NCBI GenBank assembly: GCA_033064195.1
Contig: JARBJD010000056.1
Coordinates: forward strand, 248,001-312,000
DNA from: Blattamonas nauphoetae
Lineage: Eukaryota > Preaxostyla > Oxymonadida
DNA length: 64,000 nt
Reading direction: 5' to 3'
Shown: positions 11,557 through 22,961 of the stretch, piece after piece
Layout: each line of letters opens with the position of its first letter
How positions within the stretch are numbered: the first letter of the stretch is position 1
Notes under the pieces: model-generated
Database searches by the model: none
Told to the model about the DNA's origin: nothing
What the model saw: the letters and a program-made list of their open reading frames with translations, nothing else
Position numbers and translations under genes: made by a program

Positions 11557-12744
11557 TAGTGGCGTCACCAATCGGTGCTTTTTTCTTGAAAAATCACTAT
11601 GGTTCAATCTAAGAAAAAAATCAAAGTTTCGAATTATCTTCCCACGCGATCCCGAGAAAACCTCAAAGAACCTCTTTTTGACCGCTTTTTTCATGTGTTC
11701 TCGTCATATCTTCACAACCTGTGAACAGATTTTGATGAAATTTTTCAGAGAAATGTTTTTTTGGTGCACACAATTGTTTGAAAAAAAAGCTGAAAAAAAT
11801 CTTGGGTATTATAGTGGAGTCACCAATCGGTGTCCTGTCACCAATCGGTGCTTTTTTCTTGAAAAATCACTATTTGACAAACTAAGAAAAAAATTAAATT
11901 TTACAATTATACTCCCACCCGATCCCGAGAAAACCTCAAAATACCCCCTTTTGCCCGATGAAAAAAATCGTTTTGGCAATATCTCAACAACCCGTGAACC
12001 GATTTTGATGAAATTTTTCACAGAAACGTTTTTTTGGTGAAACAAACATTTTGGAAAAAATTTGGAGAAAAAATTCTGGGTATTTGGGAAAATCGAAAAA
12101 AACCCATATTTTTCACGATAAAACCTTCTTAGGAAAAAAATCGTTTTATTTTTTGTTCATCTTTTGTCGAGATCTATCCGACCCTAATGCATTTTGTTTG
12201 ATTCAAAACGGGTGGCTGGTTGTTGAGAAATGAGGGCAAAAAGTTGAAAAAAATGTGTGTATTCGTAACGCTAAAGGTATTTTGAGGTTTTCTCGGGATC
12301 GGGTGGGAGTAGTATTGTAAAATTTAATTTTTTTCTTAGTTTGACCAATAGTGATTTTTCAAGAAAAAAGTACCGATTGGTGACAGGACACCGATTGGTG
12401 ACTCCACTATTAGTGAAGATGTGAAAAAACGCTGTTTTTCTCGCCCAAAATTTTGTTGTAGAAAAAAAATTTATTTTTTTTGATCGTTTTTAATCGATAT
12501 CTTTACGAAAAAATGCTTTTTCTTCGGTGTGAAACGGACGTCTGGTTGTGGAGAAATGAAAGACAAAAATTGAAAAAGTTGAGAAAAATGTGTACCTTCG
12601 GAACGTTAAACGTATTTTGAGGTTTTCTCGGGATCGCGTGGGAGGATAATTCTTAAAATTTATTGTTTTCTTAGTTTGACCCATTGTGACATTTATTGAA
12701 AAAAGCACCGATTGGTGACAGGACACCGATTGGTGACGCCACTA
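11557..12744. mobile_element. MITE with TA target duplication, interrupted by a sister copy
   Basis: Non-autonomous element with termini GTGGCGTCACCAATCGGTG on the left and CACCGATTGGTGACGCCAC on the right, flanked by TA at 11557-11558 and 12743-12744. The inverted similarity runs about 150 bp inward (TTTTTTCTTGAAAAATCACT and the GATCCCGAGAAAACCTCAAA block occur at both ends). Leaving out the inner copy (11812-12409) the element is about 590 bp. TA duplications suggest mobilisation by a Tc1/mariner-like or similar transposase; none is in the window. Confidence 0.85.
11812..12409. mobile_element. Second MITE copy inserted in the first
   Basis: A 598-bp copy of the same family with termini GTGGAGTCACCAATCGGTG and its inverse, flanked by TA at 11812-11813 and 12408-12409. 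Each end carries two CACCAATCGGTG units; the left end of the outer copy keeps one. Its arms are closer to each other than to the outer copy, so it is the younger insertion. Confidence 0.85.
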
Positions 12745-13636
12745 TAAGTGACTCGATCTTCAACGCAAAGGTCAGTTCTCCTCTGAAAATCACCCGAGGT
12801 TTCTTAATTTCACTCGTTCACCTCATTTGTCTTCTTTCATCTCTGATTTTTGACTCAGAAAATGTATATTCGCAATCGGAAAAGAAAAAGCGCCCATACT
12901 CAGGTGAAGGTCAAAGATAATCAGATTTGACCGCCATTTCAAATAAAGTGATCGTGTCATCTTGTTGTCGCAGGATGTGAAGAGATAATCTAAATGACTC
13001 CTCACAATCGTTCAGGAAAACCATTGAATACGACAAATCTTGAAATTGAAGGTTCAAATCCCCCCTATGTACAATTGTTATCACAAACTTTTTCTGGAAC
13101 CATCATTTTCGTTGTGAAACACTGTTTGATAAAGAGAAAAGTCAACGAGGAAATGCGTGTGTGAGAATCCCATGATCTGGCCCATGATGAATTTCGGACT
13201 TGATCTGTTGGACGCTGGAGAACCAAAATCACATGTTAAAAGTACCTCAAACACTCATTATGAGGTTATTTCACCATTTTTTTCAACTTTTCTCTCCTGA
13301 GAGTTCCTCAGGATCCTTGTCTCACAACTCGATGACATCACCGCCTCCAGCACCCCATTCACCCTCACTCCCTCCCACTCTTCTTCCGCCTCTCGCAGTA
13401 CGTGAAGTCCGCGCACTACCATCTCCAGAAAGCTCTCATTCCCTTCATTCCATTCCTTGTCGTTCTCTTCCACGCCTCTGATCTTTTCCTCTCTCCCCCA
13501 CTTCCTCCCAGTCCCACACAACGATCAGCATCTGATGGGATCGTTGTCTGACAAAGATTCGAACACGACAGGGCTTGCCGGAACCATCTAACGAACCGAA
13601 ATTGATGAAACTCAAGACTGCTTCGCTATTCTCCTT
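12745..13636. other. No recognisable gene
   Basis: Short frames on both strands but none with a recognisable domain. About 13310-13500 is Pro/Ser-rich in one plus frame and may be worn coding DNA. A GGTTCAAATCC string near 13051 looks like a tRNA T-loop but the rest of a cloverleaf is missing. Confidence 0.4.
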
Positions 13637-14790
13637 ATGAACGGAGAATCAGCACCTTCCGAGTCAGATGATGATCCGCTGTCTCTCCCCGCGAATGATG
13701 AATGGAGGGATCTCTTCCCTGACATACACGACCAGCCCGCTGACACAACTGAACCACCTGATCATGAATAACCTGTGAAGAACACGAAACAAACGATTGT
13801 GAGTATTGCGAGAGCAGATAATGGATGAGTGGTGGGTGTTGGATTGGTTGTTGGGGTTGTGGTGACCGCAGCATTGAGACGGAGGAGACGTGCACAAAAG
13901 GAAAAGAAGGTTGACGAGGAGAGTGAGTCGGAAGAAACGTTGGATGAGATCCTGAATGTTGATGAAGGAGAAACAGACGCGTCGAAGGAAGGTGACGAGA
14001 GAGGAAGAGAAACAGAAGGAAGAAGTGAAAGCAGCAGAGCGAAGGACATGATAGAAAAGAAAGAGACAGACAAGCCAGCTCCTGACAAGGACGAAAAGAA
14101 AGCGAAGAAAGAAAAAACAACACTAAAACCAAACGAAGGTTCCCTTCTCTCTGGAAAGACAGTTCCCGCCAATCAAAACACTGACACAACAACACTAACA
14201 ACCTGTACAAGCCTGATTTCAGGTCCATCAAAACAAAACAAGACCCTTTTCGTTTCTCACCATCCAAACGCAGCCGGAAAAGCCACGAATCAACCGCTTC
14301 TTCTCTCCGACACTCCCTTCTTCAACACTTTCCCAAACGCAACATTGGATGTGAGTGAAATCCCCTCACGCGCCCACGCAGTCGACTCGCCTCTCCAGCA
14401 CATCACAACAATCCACGCAAACTCAGGCACAACATCCGATCATTCTCTTCTCTCACATTCATTTGGAGCTCTTGTTGATCTCGACCCATTTGACAGAACA
14501 GGCAAAGACAGCACAGGAATGGTACTCGAACAGGTAGTGAAGAGCTGAATTGGACCGCACTAAGAGAGGGACAGACAGTGATGATGGAGGATGATGGGCG
14601 AGAAGGAAAGAGAACTGTGAAACTTTCGCAAGATGAGGAGACACAGTCAGTCTTCTTCTCCGACATTCCTGTCCCCTTCCGATTCGTTGTGGAGCTATCC
14701 AAAGAGGGGAATTCAGTTGAGATCGTGTCAACTGAAGTGATTCAAGAATTGTCGATGGTTGGAAGGAGTCTGGAAGTGGTGATGGACTAA
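13637..14790 (+). pseudogene. Probable decayed single-pass membrane protein gene
   Basis: Three plus-strand pieces: 13637-13771 (ATG to TAA, acidic, with SLPANDEWRDLFPDIHD), 13829-14548 (a glycine/valine-rich membrane helix GVGLVVGVVVTAALRRRRR, then a long charged Glu/Lys/Ser-rich tail), and 14578-14790 (with FFSDIPVPFRFVVELSKEG). The order (short outer end, helix, basic stop-transfer run, acidic tail) copies the layout of the membrane pseudokinase gene at the left edge, so it may be a shortened relative. The middle frame has no ATG before the helix, and stops separate the pieces, with no obvious GT-AG introns to remove them. I judge it decayed, but undetected introns remain possible. Confidence 0.4.
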
Positions 14791-15060
14791 TCAGAGCTCT
14801 TCTCTCTTAACGCTCACTTTCACTTCACTTCTCTTCACCCTCTTCTTGTATTCCCTGCAATACCCGTACGAGAATGAGAATCCACGGATTTAGACAAATA
14901 GATTTTTCGATTGTGCTGGGTTTTCATTCATGTTTGAAGTGAAGAAATGAACGACGTGGTAGATTGTTCGATACGTGTGAGACCCAAATAAATCCGACGA
15001 ATCGAACTATGAATGGGAATCTGGAAAAGAAGAGAGAAAGATCAATTCTTACGATTAGGC

Positions 15061-16997
15061 CTATCCTAGTGAAGTTGAACAAAAAAAAATTGGGCGGTTT
15101 ATCAATGCCCTGAATCGGAACATGTGGTACTTGTCTAGAGGAACCGACACGTACAGGTCTTCGCATCCCTCCTCAATCAGAACACCGAAAAGGAGCGTCG
15201 AAATTTCTTTCTCGCGGGCCGACTTCGCCCAAGTCATCTGAAGTGCAAAGGCGTCGATGATTGAGCATGTTCCTACATCAGTGGGGAGGTTCATGGCAAT
15301 GCGAAGAATGGCTGAAGCGATTGATCGGCTTTGAGAAACAGCCAGATCTGTTGTCCAGAGCTTGTCGATCCCATTCGTGGTGACACGGTTCAGAAACACT
15401 GTGTGTTTATAGGTTTTCCTTCTATTTGAGATCAGTCTCGCTGTTTCTGAGAGGAGAGGGAGGAGAAGGGGGAACATGGAAGTCACCTCCAACCGATCCC
15501 AGTTCACCCATTTGAGAAGAGTCTCGAAGACCCTCTTGTGAACGAGAATCTGCCGATGGTTTCGAATCAGATGGACAGCTTTCTCCACAAGTCCCAGGAG
15601 CACGTGTGATTCAAGAGGATGTGGACTGCCTTTGAACTGCTGTTTGGAAAGGAACTGGAAGCAGAAATCAAGAACTGTTAGTGAGTTGCTTCGAAGAATG
15701 ACAGACATCACTTCCCACGACAACTCCTTTGGCACCTGAATAGGAAACGGAAACGAATTCAGTCGAATTGCTGAGATGGGCGGTGGCGTCTCTTGTTTGA
15801 CAAAATCAGGGAGCAAATCGACATATGCTTTCTCCACATATTGTTGTCGGCTGTTTGAGAATCTAAACTTCCAATCACAGTTAATGTAAGAGATGAATGG
15901 GATAGGAAATGTCACGTTGGAGAGAGTGCGTAGATAGGAGCGGACTGCCTCGACTCGACGTGGGGATGGGCGAGGTGAGTCTGGAAGAAGAATCTTAACC
16001 TCCTCAACAACACATTTCTGCAAAATGTCCATTTTCGACTCATATGAACCACTGGAATGAGATTGGATGATCTTGAGAAGTGATGATGTGTTTTTGTCAG
16101 ACAGGAATTGGGTCAGATTGATGAGGAGACAGCGAAAACTGATGGACAGGAAGAAGGGGTAGTTAACTTCACTTTCGAGGCCAATATAGTTGAGGATAGT
16201 CTTGTGAGTTCCAAAGAATCGAAGATGAACAAGAAGTTGATGAGAGGCAATAGTGTGCCGATTCGATGAGTCGTTCAACAGATTGTGCGAGTGTTCTTTC
16301 TGGGATTTGTAAGCCTTCATACTTTCCGCATATCATCTTGTCTGACGAATAAGGATGTGAAGGATCACATTTGTGAAACAAATCATTCACATTTTCTGGA
16401 GTGATTCCCATGATTGAGGCAAGGATTGTGATGAGCGTTTCTTTTAGTGAATCGACGCCAGACACGATGAGAGCGATAAATGACGCAACAAAATCAGGCT
16501 CAATAATCCAATATGTATGCGAATTAGATTCTAAACATGAGAGAAGAACAAGAAGTTGATGAGAGGCAATAGTGTGCCGATTCGATGAGTCGTTCAACAG
16601 ATTGTGCGAGTGTTCTTTCTGGGATTTGTAAGCCTTCATACTTTCCGCATATCATCTTGTCTGACGAATAAGGATGTGAAGGATCACATTTGTGAAACAA
16701 ATCATTCACATTTTCTGGAGTGATTCCCATGATTGAGGCAAGGATTGTGATGAGCGTTTCTTTTAGTGAATCGACGCCAGACACGATGAGAGCGATAAAT
16801 GACGCAACAAAATCAGGCTCAATAATCCAATATGTATGCGAATTAGATTCTAAACATGAGAGAAGCTCTATTGAAGCCTGAGAAATCTTTGCGAGGGCAG
16901 CATCACCATAATAAGGATGATTGGGAATGCAATTGGAAATATTCTGCTTGAAAATCGCAATTACATGAGTGACTAGTGATTTATGTTCATGATTCAT
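15061..16997 (-). CDS. Hypothetical alpha-helical repeat protein, frame split by a tandem duplication
   Basis: No named family recognised. From the ATG at 16997 the protein is rich in amphipathic helices (HVIAIFKQNISN, LKETLITILASIMGITPENV) and continues to 15061 through a long helical region (VLDFCFQFLSKQQ, LLGLVEKAVHLIRNHRQIL), in HEAT/arm style. It resembles in tone a large set of helical proteins of unknown role that I recall from Blattamonas. A perfect 319-bp direct duplication (16228-16546 and 16547-16865) lies in the coding part; 319 is not a multiple of 3, so the frame entering the first copy ends quickly (SCSSLMFRI, stop). With one copy of the unit, the frame would continue and a 34-nt GT-AG intron near 16171-16138 would lead into the 3' exon. 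So the gene is either freshly broken or misassembled. Confidence 0.5.
16228..16865. repeat. Perfect 319-bp tandem duplication within a coding exon
   Basis: 16228-16546 and 16547-16865 read as identical over 319 bp. The junction lies between GAGAGAAG and AACAAGAAGTTG; the second copy is followed instead by CTCTATTGAAGCC. Confidence 0.9.
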
Positions 16998-17408
16998 CTC
17001 GATCAAGAAGTGGTGAAAGATCCGCTGGCCCACACTTTTTATTTACTCAGAATGGGATTTTCTTTTCAAACGAAATGCATACTAAATGGCACGAAACTGC
17101 TCAGATCGGAGACTGCTTAATGCTGAGAAGTGTAGAACTGCTTAGTTGTTTTTGGTATGTCGATACGAAAGGACTCACAGAAATCCATCCCTGCTGGATA
17201 AATGAGATGAAATGTGAAGAGAAATCTCTGACAATGATTGACAACAACTGTACCAGGGTCAGATCACTGTTTACTCGTGAATCAGAAGAAAGTGATGTGT
17301 GTTTTTTCTCCATCTAACGAGGGGTCAATCCCTCAATCACACCCACACTTTTCATGCAAATCATTTCCCATCACTTCCATCACGTGAACGTACAGCAGGG
17401 AGACACCA
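16998..17408. other. Intergenic region
   Basis: Between the start of the helical-repeat gene and the 3' end of ORC4, both on the minus strand. Only short frames; no element ends recognised. Confidence 0.45.
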
Positions 17409-20400
17409 TCACACAGACAGGCCGCCAAAATCACTGGCGAAGTCGAGTTTGATGCTATTCCTTCGTCTCATGCTGAGTAACCCCTGTCTGAGAATGACGT
17501 GGATGTGGTTGATGGAGTTCAAAAATGAGAAGAGTCGAAAGACCCTAGCAAGGAAGTCTGGATTTTGGAAAAGAGTCTGAAAGAATGAGAGGAGAAGAAT
17601 CACACATCAACTGAGCTTTCATATTCTACAAGTCCGATCGGGAGATTCGGGAGAAGATGTTTTGGGATGTCTGACCCTTCCTTTGACCGATTCTTCAATC
17701 TCTCCATCCAACATCCCGCACACTGACACACTCTTTTCAGATCCTCCCTCACAGCATCCATACTGGTTGTGTTGTCCTGGTCGAACAGATAGTGGGTGAG
17801 GAGGCAGAGGTGCATCTGGTGGAAAAGGTGTTCGATGCAGAGCGGGAAGCTGTAATCGTTGAACGGGCGAAGAATTCGGCCTGAGAATCGACTCTGGACT
17901 CGCTGCTCGAAGGACGAGCTGACATCCTGTGAAGGGGAGACGATGACGATGAAAGACGGTCAAGAAGAAAGGTGAAATGAAAATGATGGATCTCCCCAAA
18001 ACATGAACAGACCTTTGTCATCGTTGCCACAATCGCTGCTCCAGGAACGAATGTCTGCGAGAAGTCCAACAACCCATAAAGCAAGAACTGGGATCGATCG
18101 AACGGGAAGTACTCGTCCAAATGTTGCATCACAATCACCAGCGGTCTGTTCCGTGGAGCGAGCAGTGTGAGAAGATGTGGAACTGAACGTGGGACGGTTC
18201 TCATCGTCTGAAAAGAGTGTATTGGCCCACGTTTTTCGTTTTCAAGACGAGACGGGAGGAGTTGTGGGGTGAGGTCAGATGCTCTTGTTGCGAGTGTGTC
18301 CATTGTGTGAGTTGTGCTTCTGTTTGGATGGAAGGGTGTCTGAAGCGCTGGGAAGGTCTGTTGGTCCGGAAATTCGCTCATCACTGACACAGCTGTGCTT
18401 CGATTGGTTCGAGACGAGAAAGCTGTGTTCATCTGCTCCTCTTCCGCTTCCTCCCTCTGCCGCCTCTGATTCTCCAACTGCTCCATCACACACGAGAATG
18501 CCGCCGACGGATCCTTCATCTCTCTCCCGTCCAGCCAGATCACATCAAACAGCGAGTCAGATGTCATGACTGGAGGCCTGTTCGAGTGGCGGGTGACTGG
18601 ATTCGTGATTTCATTTGGACCTGCCGAGATTAACAAAGTCTTCAGCTGATCATCCACATTCGACTGAGACTCCCCCTGTGTGAGGGAAGGGTGGAGGGAG
18701 AGGGATTCGAGAAAGGACATGGCAGAACTTCCCTTTCCTCTCCCTCTGCCGATCGAAGGAGGAGGCATCAGGTCGCTCTGGTCCCAGTCTGTTTCCAGTT
18801 TCTGAAGAATCTTGTCGAACACCACTCTTCGTTTCGTCGCCTTTGTTCTTTTCGGTTTCTGCCTCCTTCTCTTTCTCCTCCTCCTCGCTCTTCCATCCAA
18901 CTGAGCTTCACTGTTTGAATCATCGCTGTCATCCGACGAATCGTCGTCGGCACTCCCTCCACTCGTCGCATCATCCCAGCCATCGCTGCTCTCGTCCACT
19001 GCATCTCCCTCACTCTGCTCGCTGACATAGATCGAATCATCCGACCGAGACTCAGATGAGCTCGACTCGTCTGACACATCACCTGCTTTCAAACTCAGAA
19101 TCAAAGCGAGAGTTCTTGGCGAAGGATCAGCCGCTTTTGGAAGGAACCTGTCAGACACTCCTGAAGAGAGGGTGAGCGGGTTTTCAACGGTGTTTGTGAA
19201 TGGTAGTGTGTGAGGAGTGTTCATCGGAGCGAGTGTTGGCGCCTGACTGAGCGCTGTTGGTGTTTTCTTTGGTTGTTTTGGCGCTGTTTTTCGTTCTGTT
19301 TTAGGTTGTGATTGTGGCTTTGGAGTGCTTTTGGGTTTTGGGTTGGTTTTTGGTTTTGAAACAGATTTTGGCTTCGGAGTGATGTTTGGAGTGAGTTCAG
19401 CAGAGATGAGTTCGTTGGCCTCAAGTTTTGGCCCTTCGCTGACGTTCTCATTCCCTGAGTCGTCGTCTGAAAGGATAACACTGGGTGGAGCGACTATCAT
19501 CAAGTCGTCTTCTTCTTTTTCCAGTTTGTGTTCTTGAACTACTTGCGGGATATCCTCAATTTTGAGCTTTTCTGGTTTCACATCAATTTCGGACAATGTT
19601 TGACGTCCTCTCCTTCGAACACGGTTTGGTGCAACCTGAAACGATGGGTCAAGTGATCGATTGATGGCTTGTTGGATTTCCTTTCGTTCTTCCAACTCTT
19701 CCCAAGTCATTCCTGTGATGTGATCAGATGAATCAGAATCATCAAATCCGGAATCAGTGGTCGACGAATCATCATGCAATATATTGACTGGTCTCGTCGT
19801 TCGTTGTGATTGGAGCGTTGGATAACTGTCTACGAGAGGATCAATTTCAACTTGATTTTCTTGACGGTATGGTGGTGATGACGACAGAATAATTATAGTA
19901 TCATCCTTTACAACCTCGGGTTCAAGTTTGAGAGGTGTTTGGATAATGTTATCGTGGATGGGTGTGACAGTTGGGAGTCGACTCGAGAATGACTTTGCCT
20001 TTGCCTTTTGAACAGTTTGTGATGCCTTCTTCTTGACAACAGGCATTGGAGTTTGAAATGCATCGATTGAGCGATATGTGTTTTGTGCTTATTGAAAATT
20101 ATGAGAGATATGAAGGCAGACTGATTCGACGCTGTCTTTGTTGAACAGGCGGGCGCGTCAAGATGTGTGTGGGAGATCTGACATGATCTGGATTGTTTGA
20201 TAGGAACGTGAGGACATTTCTGAAACAAAATGAGTCGCAAGCAAGCCGATGAATAGACATTGATCCGTGAATGGAAAAAGAATGAAAGACAGACAAGATG
20301 AGTGATGTTTTACCAGATTGACGAGGACCATGCAAAATAATGCCTCCACTTCCTTCTCCACCTGTTGTTTCTTCCAAAAATCGTTGTAGGTCCCTGAAAG

Positions 20401-20547
20401 GAGAGATGATTCATTTCGAGGATTTACGTTGAAAGAAGAGAATAATGCGTACTGTTCGTGTTTCCGACAACCGTACAAATGAATGCCACTTTCAAGTTCA
20501 CGAATGACAGTTCGAGATATTAACTCAGGAGTGAGTTCTCGATTCAT
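17409..20547 (-). CDS. ORC4: Origin recognition complex subunit 4 with a very long charged insertion
   Basis: AAA+ ATPase subunit of the complex that marks replication origins. Start ATG at 20547 (MNRELTPELISRTVIRELES). An intron at 20394-20452 leads into LQRFLEETTGGEGSGG and Walker A GIILHGPRQSGKTSLIL. The ORC4-like segment SLFDVIWLDGREMKDPSAAF matches the family's second strand (VIRLNGLL-type), Walker B is VIVMQHLDEYFPF, then LLYGLLDFSQTFVPGAAIVA. An intron at 17927-18012 joins TMTK to DVSSSFEQRVQSRFSGR, the arginine-finger region; a 29-nt intron at 17577-17605 precedes the last exon, ending at 17409. Between Walker A and the second strand lie about 480 residues of Pro/Lys, Asp/Ser and basic low-complexity sequence absent from known ORC4. 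Splicing between about 20290 and 20046 is not resolved. The C-terminal winged-helix domain seems short or missing. Confidence 0.8.
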
Positions 20548-21025
20548 CCTTTCAAATCCCCAAAACAAGTTTCTTTTTTCGAGGTTCTCTTCCCAAAATG
20601 CCTAATTATTATTTTAATCTAGGCATGGCTGACCGGCACTGACCGGTCAGTTTTCATCGAAAAGGACTGACGGTCACTGACCGGAGAAATTTGGGAACCC
20701 ATAATCCAGAGTTACCATTTCTCCGAAGGGGATTCGTACAAACTGCATTTCGCATCGATATCGTGAGTATCCGTGATCTGTCTTCGGATATGCAACACAT
20801 GTATAATTTTCACTTCAATTCATCTCTTGCTAACTTATTTTTGGATATTTTTCCCAGTGATGAGTTCAAAAGGCAATTATGGGTTGCTCTTCGACTTTGT
20901 TTTGAAATTCAGAATTTTGGAGAGGATAGAAACACATTTTGAATGAAGTGGGAACGAGTTTGCGTTGCTTACGAAGTCGAGTTTCATGCGCGGAACGCTG
21001 CTTGAGTTGGCTGCAGCCTCCCAAT

Positions 21026-21922
21026 TCAGCTTGCGTGCGAACGAGCCCTCACGCTTCGTCCAACAGCGTGTGACAAGCGAGTACACCCAGAGATCACGGC
21101 TGGCAGTCTCATCCTGTCGCCTCTTCCTGCTCCGCCGAAGATGAACAAACGTCCGCTGTGCTCGCAGAAGGAGAAGGATTCGCGTGCTGGTGGTTTGGGA
21201 GAGAGTGTTTGTGTGTGTGGGGTGGCATTTTTGGCCTCAAACGAGAGCAAGAAGAGATCGTTGAGGAGGACGTCGCCTTTCGTGACACCGTCGAACAGCC
21301 ACATCTTCCCCAGTCCAGCAACGGTGCGATGGTTGGCACGGGGCGAGGGGATGTTGTCGATGCTTTGGGTGAGGAGTTTGTATTTGGGTGCGGCGGGTAC
21401 GGACAGGTCGATGGAAAAGAGGTCGCCATCCACCATCACGTCCTCGACTCCTCCAAACACGAAGATATTCCACGTATCAGACGTATCGATTGTAACAGCA
21501 GCTGCGTATCGGCGGAGAATGGGATCTGCATCGGAATTCGGCGAGAGGCTGATGTTGTTTGTCCTTCTCATGTTAGCGTGCCGTATCGAGCGAAATGTGG
21601 AGATATTTTCAGAGTTTGACGCGGATACTTGTTGTGTGTTAGTGGGCACACAAATGGTGGTGCTTGTTGGATTAAGAGCAAGGACTACAATAGATTCGGT
21701 CATCTTGCCTTTCATCCCCACTTGGTGTACCAAATCCATAGCAGAGGAGGAGGAGCACACGAATGAGGAGTACTCTGATTGGGGAGGGAGAGAATTGGAC
21801 TCTTGTTTGGTGGGCGATGGATAGACGAAAGGCGTTGGTGTTGGGGAAGTTATCGTATGGTGAGTGTGAAACTGAAAATAGATTTTTTGTATGAAGTAGA
21901 CGGTCCTCCAAACACATGTCAT
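21026..21922 (-). pseudogene. Kelch-repeat gene fragment inside element A
   Basis: An open frame with at least two kelch blades: NIFVFGGVEDVMVDGDLFSI, the PSPRANHRTVAGLGKMWLF blade joined to LLNDLFLLSFEA, and PPARESFSFCEHSGRLFIFG with GGAG. Such repeats build beta-propellers used for protein binding. The fragment has no proper start and ends inside the transposon, so it is probably a captured piece rather than a full gene, though it may be transcribed. The first 60 or so residues look like intron or linker. Confidence 0.65.
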
Positions 21923-22750
21923 GGTCCTCTGTCATGATAGGCTCCTCCACAGCTGAGAATGGCCAGACCGTATCCAACAACCGTTGCGTCGCCTCTTTCG
22001 ACGCCCAGCTGAATCGCAGCATTCCGCACATCCCATCCGTCCCGCTCGTCGAGCAACGACACTGCAAGACGGACTTTCTGCTCGTTCGTCTCAGTTGACT
22101 TCGATTTCTTCTTGTTCTTCTTGTCGGAGGGAGTGGTGAGTGGAGAGAGGACGACACTCACGCTGAGCAGGTGGAGGAGCATCTGCAGCAACTCGCTCTC
22201 ATCCACGTCTGCCTCGCCCTCCTTCTCGCCCTTCCCCTTCTTTGGCGCTATGATCCCTCGCACGATGTCGAGCAGGGTGTGAACACGCACGAAGAGTGTG
22301 TGGTCGTCCAAATACTCGCTCTTCTTCTGGGGCATGCCTGCCTACTCCTCTTCTTCCTCCTCGTCCACCTGCGGGTCCAGGCAGTTGATCAGCACTCTGC
22401 ACAAGGTCTGAAAGGAGGAGTGTCGTTCTACTTCTGTTTCGCAGGATCATCGGAACAATCTCATGCATTGTTGAGATGTTGGACAGAAGCGAGAGGACGA
22501 AGAACAGCACGTTGGACGGTTGTCCTGTAACATCCTCCCTTTCTTCGTATTGACAGAGCTGGACAGCTACGTCGCTTCGATTTTGAGGAGACAATCAAGT
22601 ATTTCAAGCAGATTTCTTTGGAGAGCAGTGTTGGACGTGATGATAGTGATCATTAATCCCATTGTTGTAGAAATCTCTCTGATACGCATAAAGGAGGCCA
22701 CCGAACGGCTTCTGCAAGCAAATCTTGACATGTATACCTACTTGCTCTCC
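21919..22750 (-). pseudogene. Helical-repeat (HEAT/arm-like) gene fragment inside element A
   Basis: Minus-strand pieces upstream of the kelch fragment: about 22737-22570 (TTMGLMITIITSNTALQRNL, LEILDCLLKIEAT), about 22570-22340 (NVLFFVLSLLSNISTMHEIV) and 22335-21919 (VRLAVSLLDERDGWDVRNAA, VVGYGLAILSCGG), with a Lys/Glu-rich linker. Frames change between pieces, as for exons with short introns or a worn copy. They may come from the same donor gene as the kelch part, or from another. Confidence 0.5.
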
Positions 22751-22961
22751 GATTTCTCGAGTATAGAATGTGATTTATTGAATTGTTGAGATCTGACCCT
22801 TTTGATTATTCCAGGGTGACACTGACCGGCACTTTTGGCCGGTCAGCCATGCCTATTTTAATCAATCATTTGAAGTGGAAAATTGCGTTGCACACAATGA
22901 TGAAGTAAATTTTGTCATGAAAATGTTGAACTCCTCGAACCCATTTCATTTTTGTCTGGTC

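Larger units (their letters stand above)
20620..22855. mobile_element. Element A: TIR transposon carrying host-gene pieces (Pack type)
   Basis: A 2236-bp element. Left end TAGGCATGGCTGACCGG, right end its exact inverse, flanked by a perfect 8-bp direct repeat TTTTAATC (20612-20619 and 22856-22863). Both subterminal zones are packed with TGACCGG/ACGGTCA motifs; the right end forms a hairpin (CTGACCGGC ... GGCCGGTCAG). No transposase is present. The interior, clearly more GC-rich than the flanks, holds minus-strand coding pieces (kelch and helical repeats) with neither gene start nor end. The 8-bp duplication fits hAT or Merlin-type transposases; arrays of short subterminal motifs recall hAT. 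The ends match those of element B at 27103-29624. Confidence 0.8.

Noticed and set aside
13040-13075. GGTTCAAATCC string resembling a tRNA T-loop
   Set aside because: The T stem does not pair well and no acceptor, D or anticodon stems could be placed upstream.
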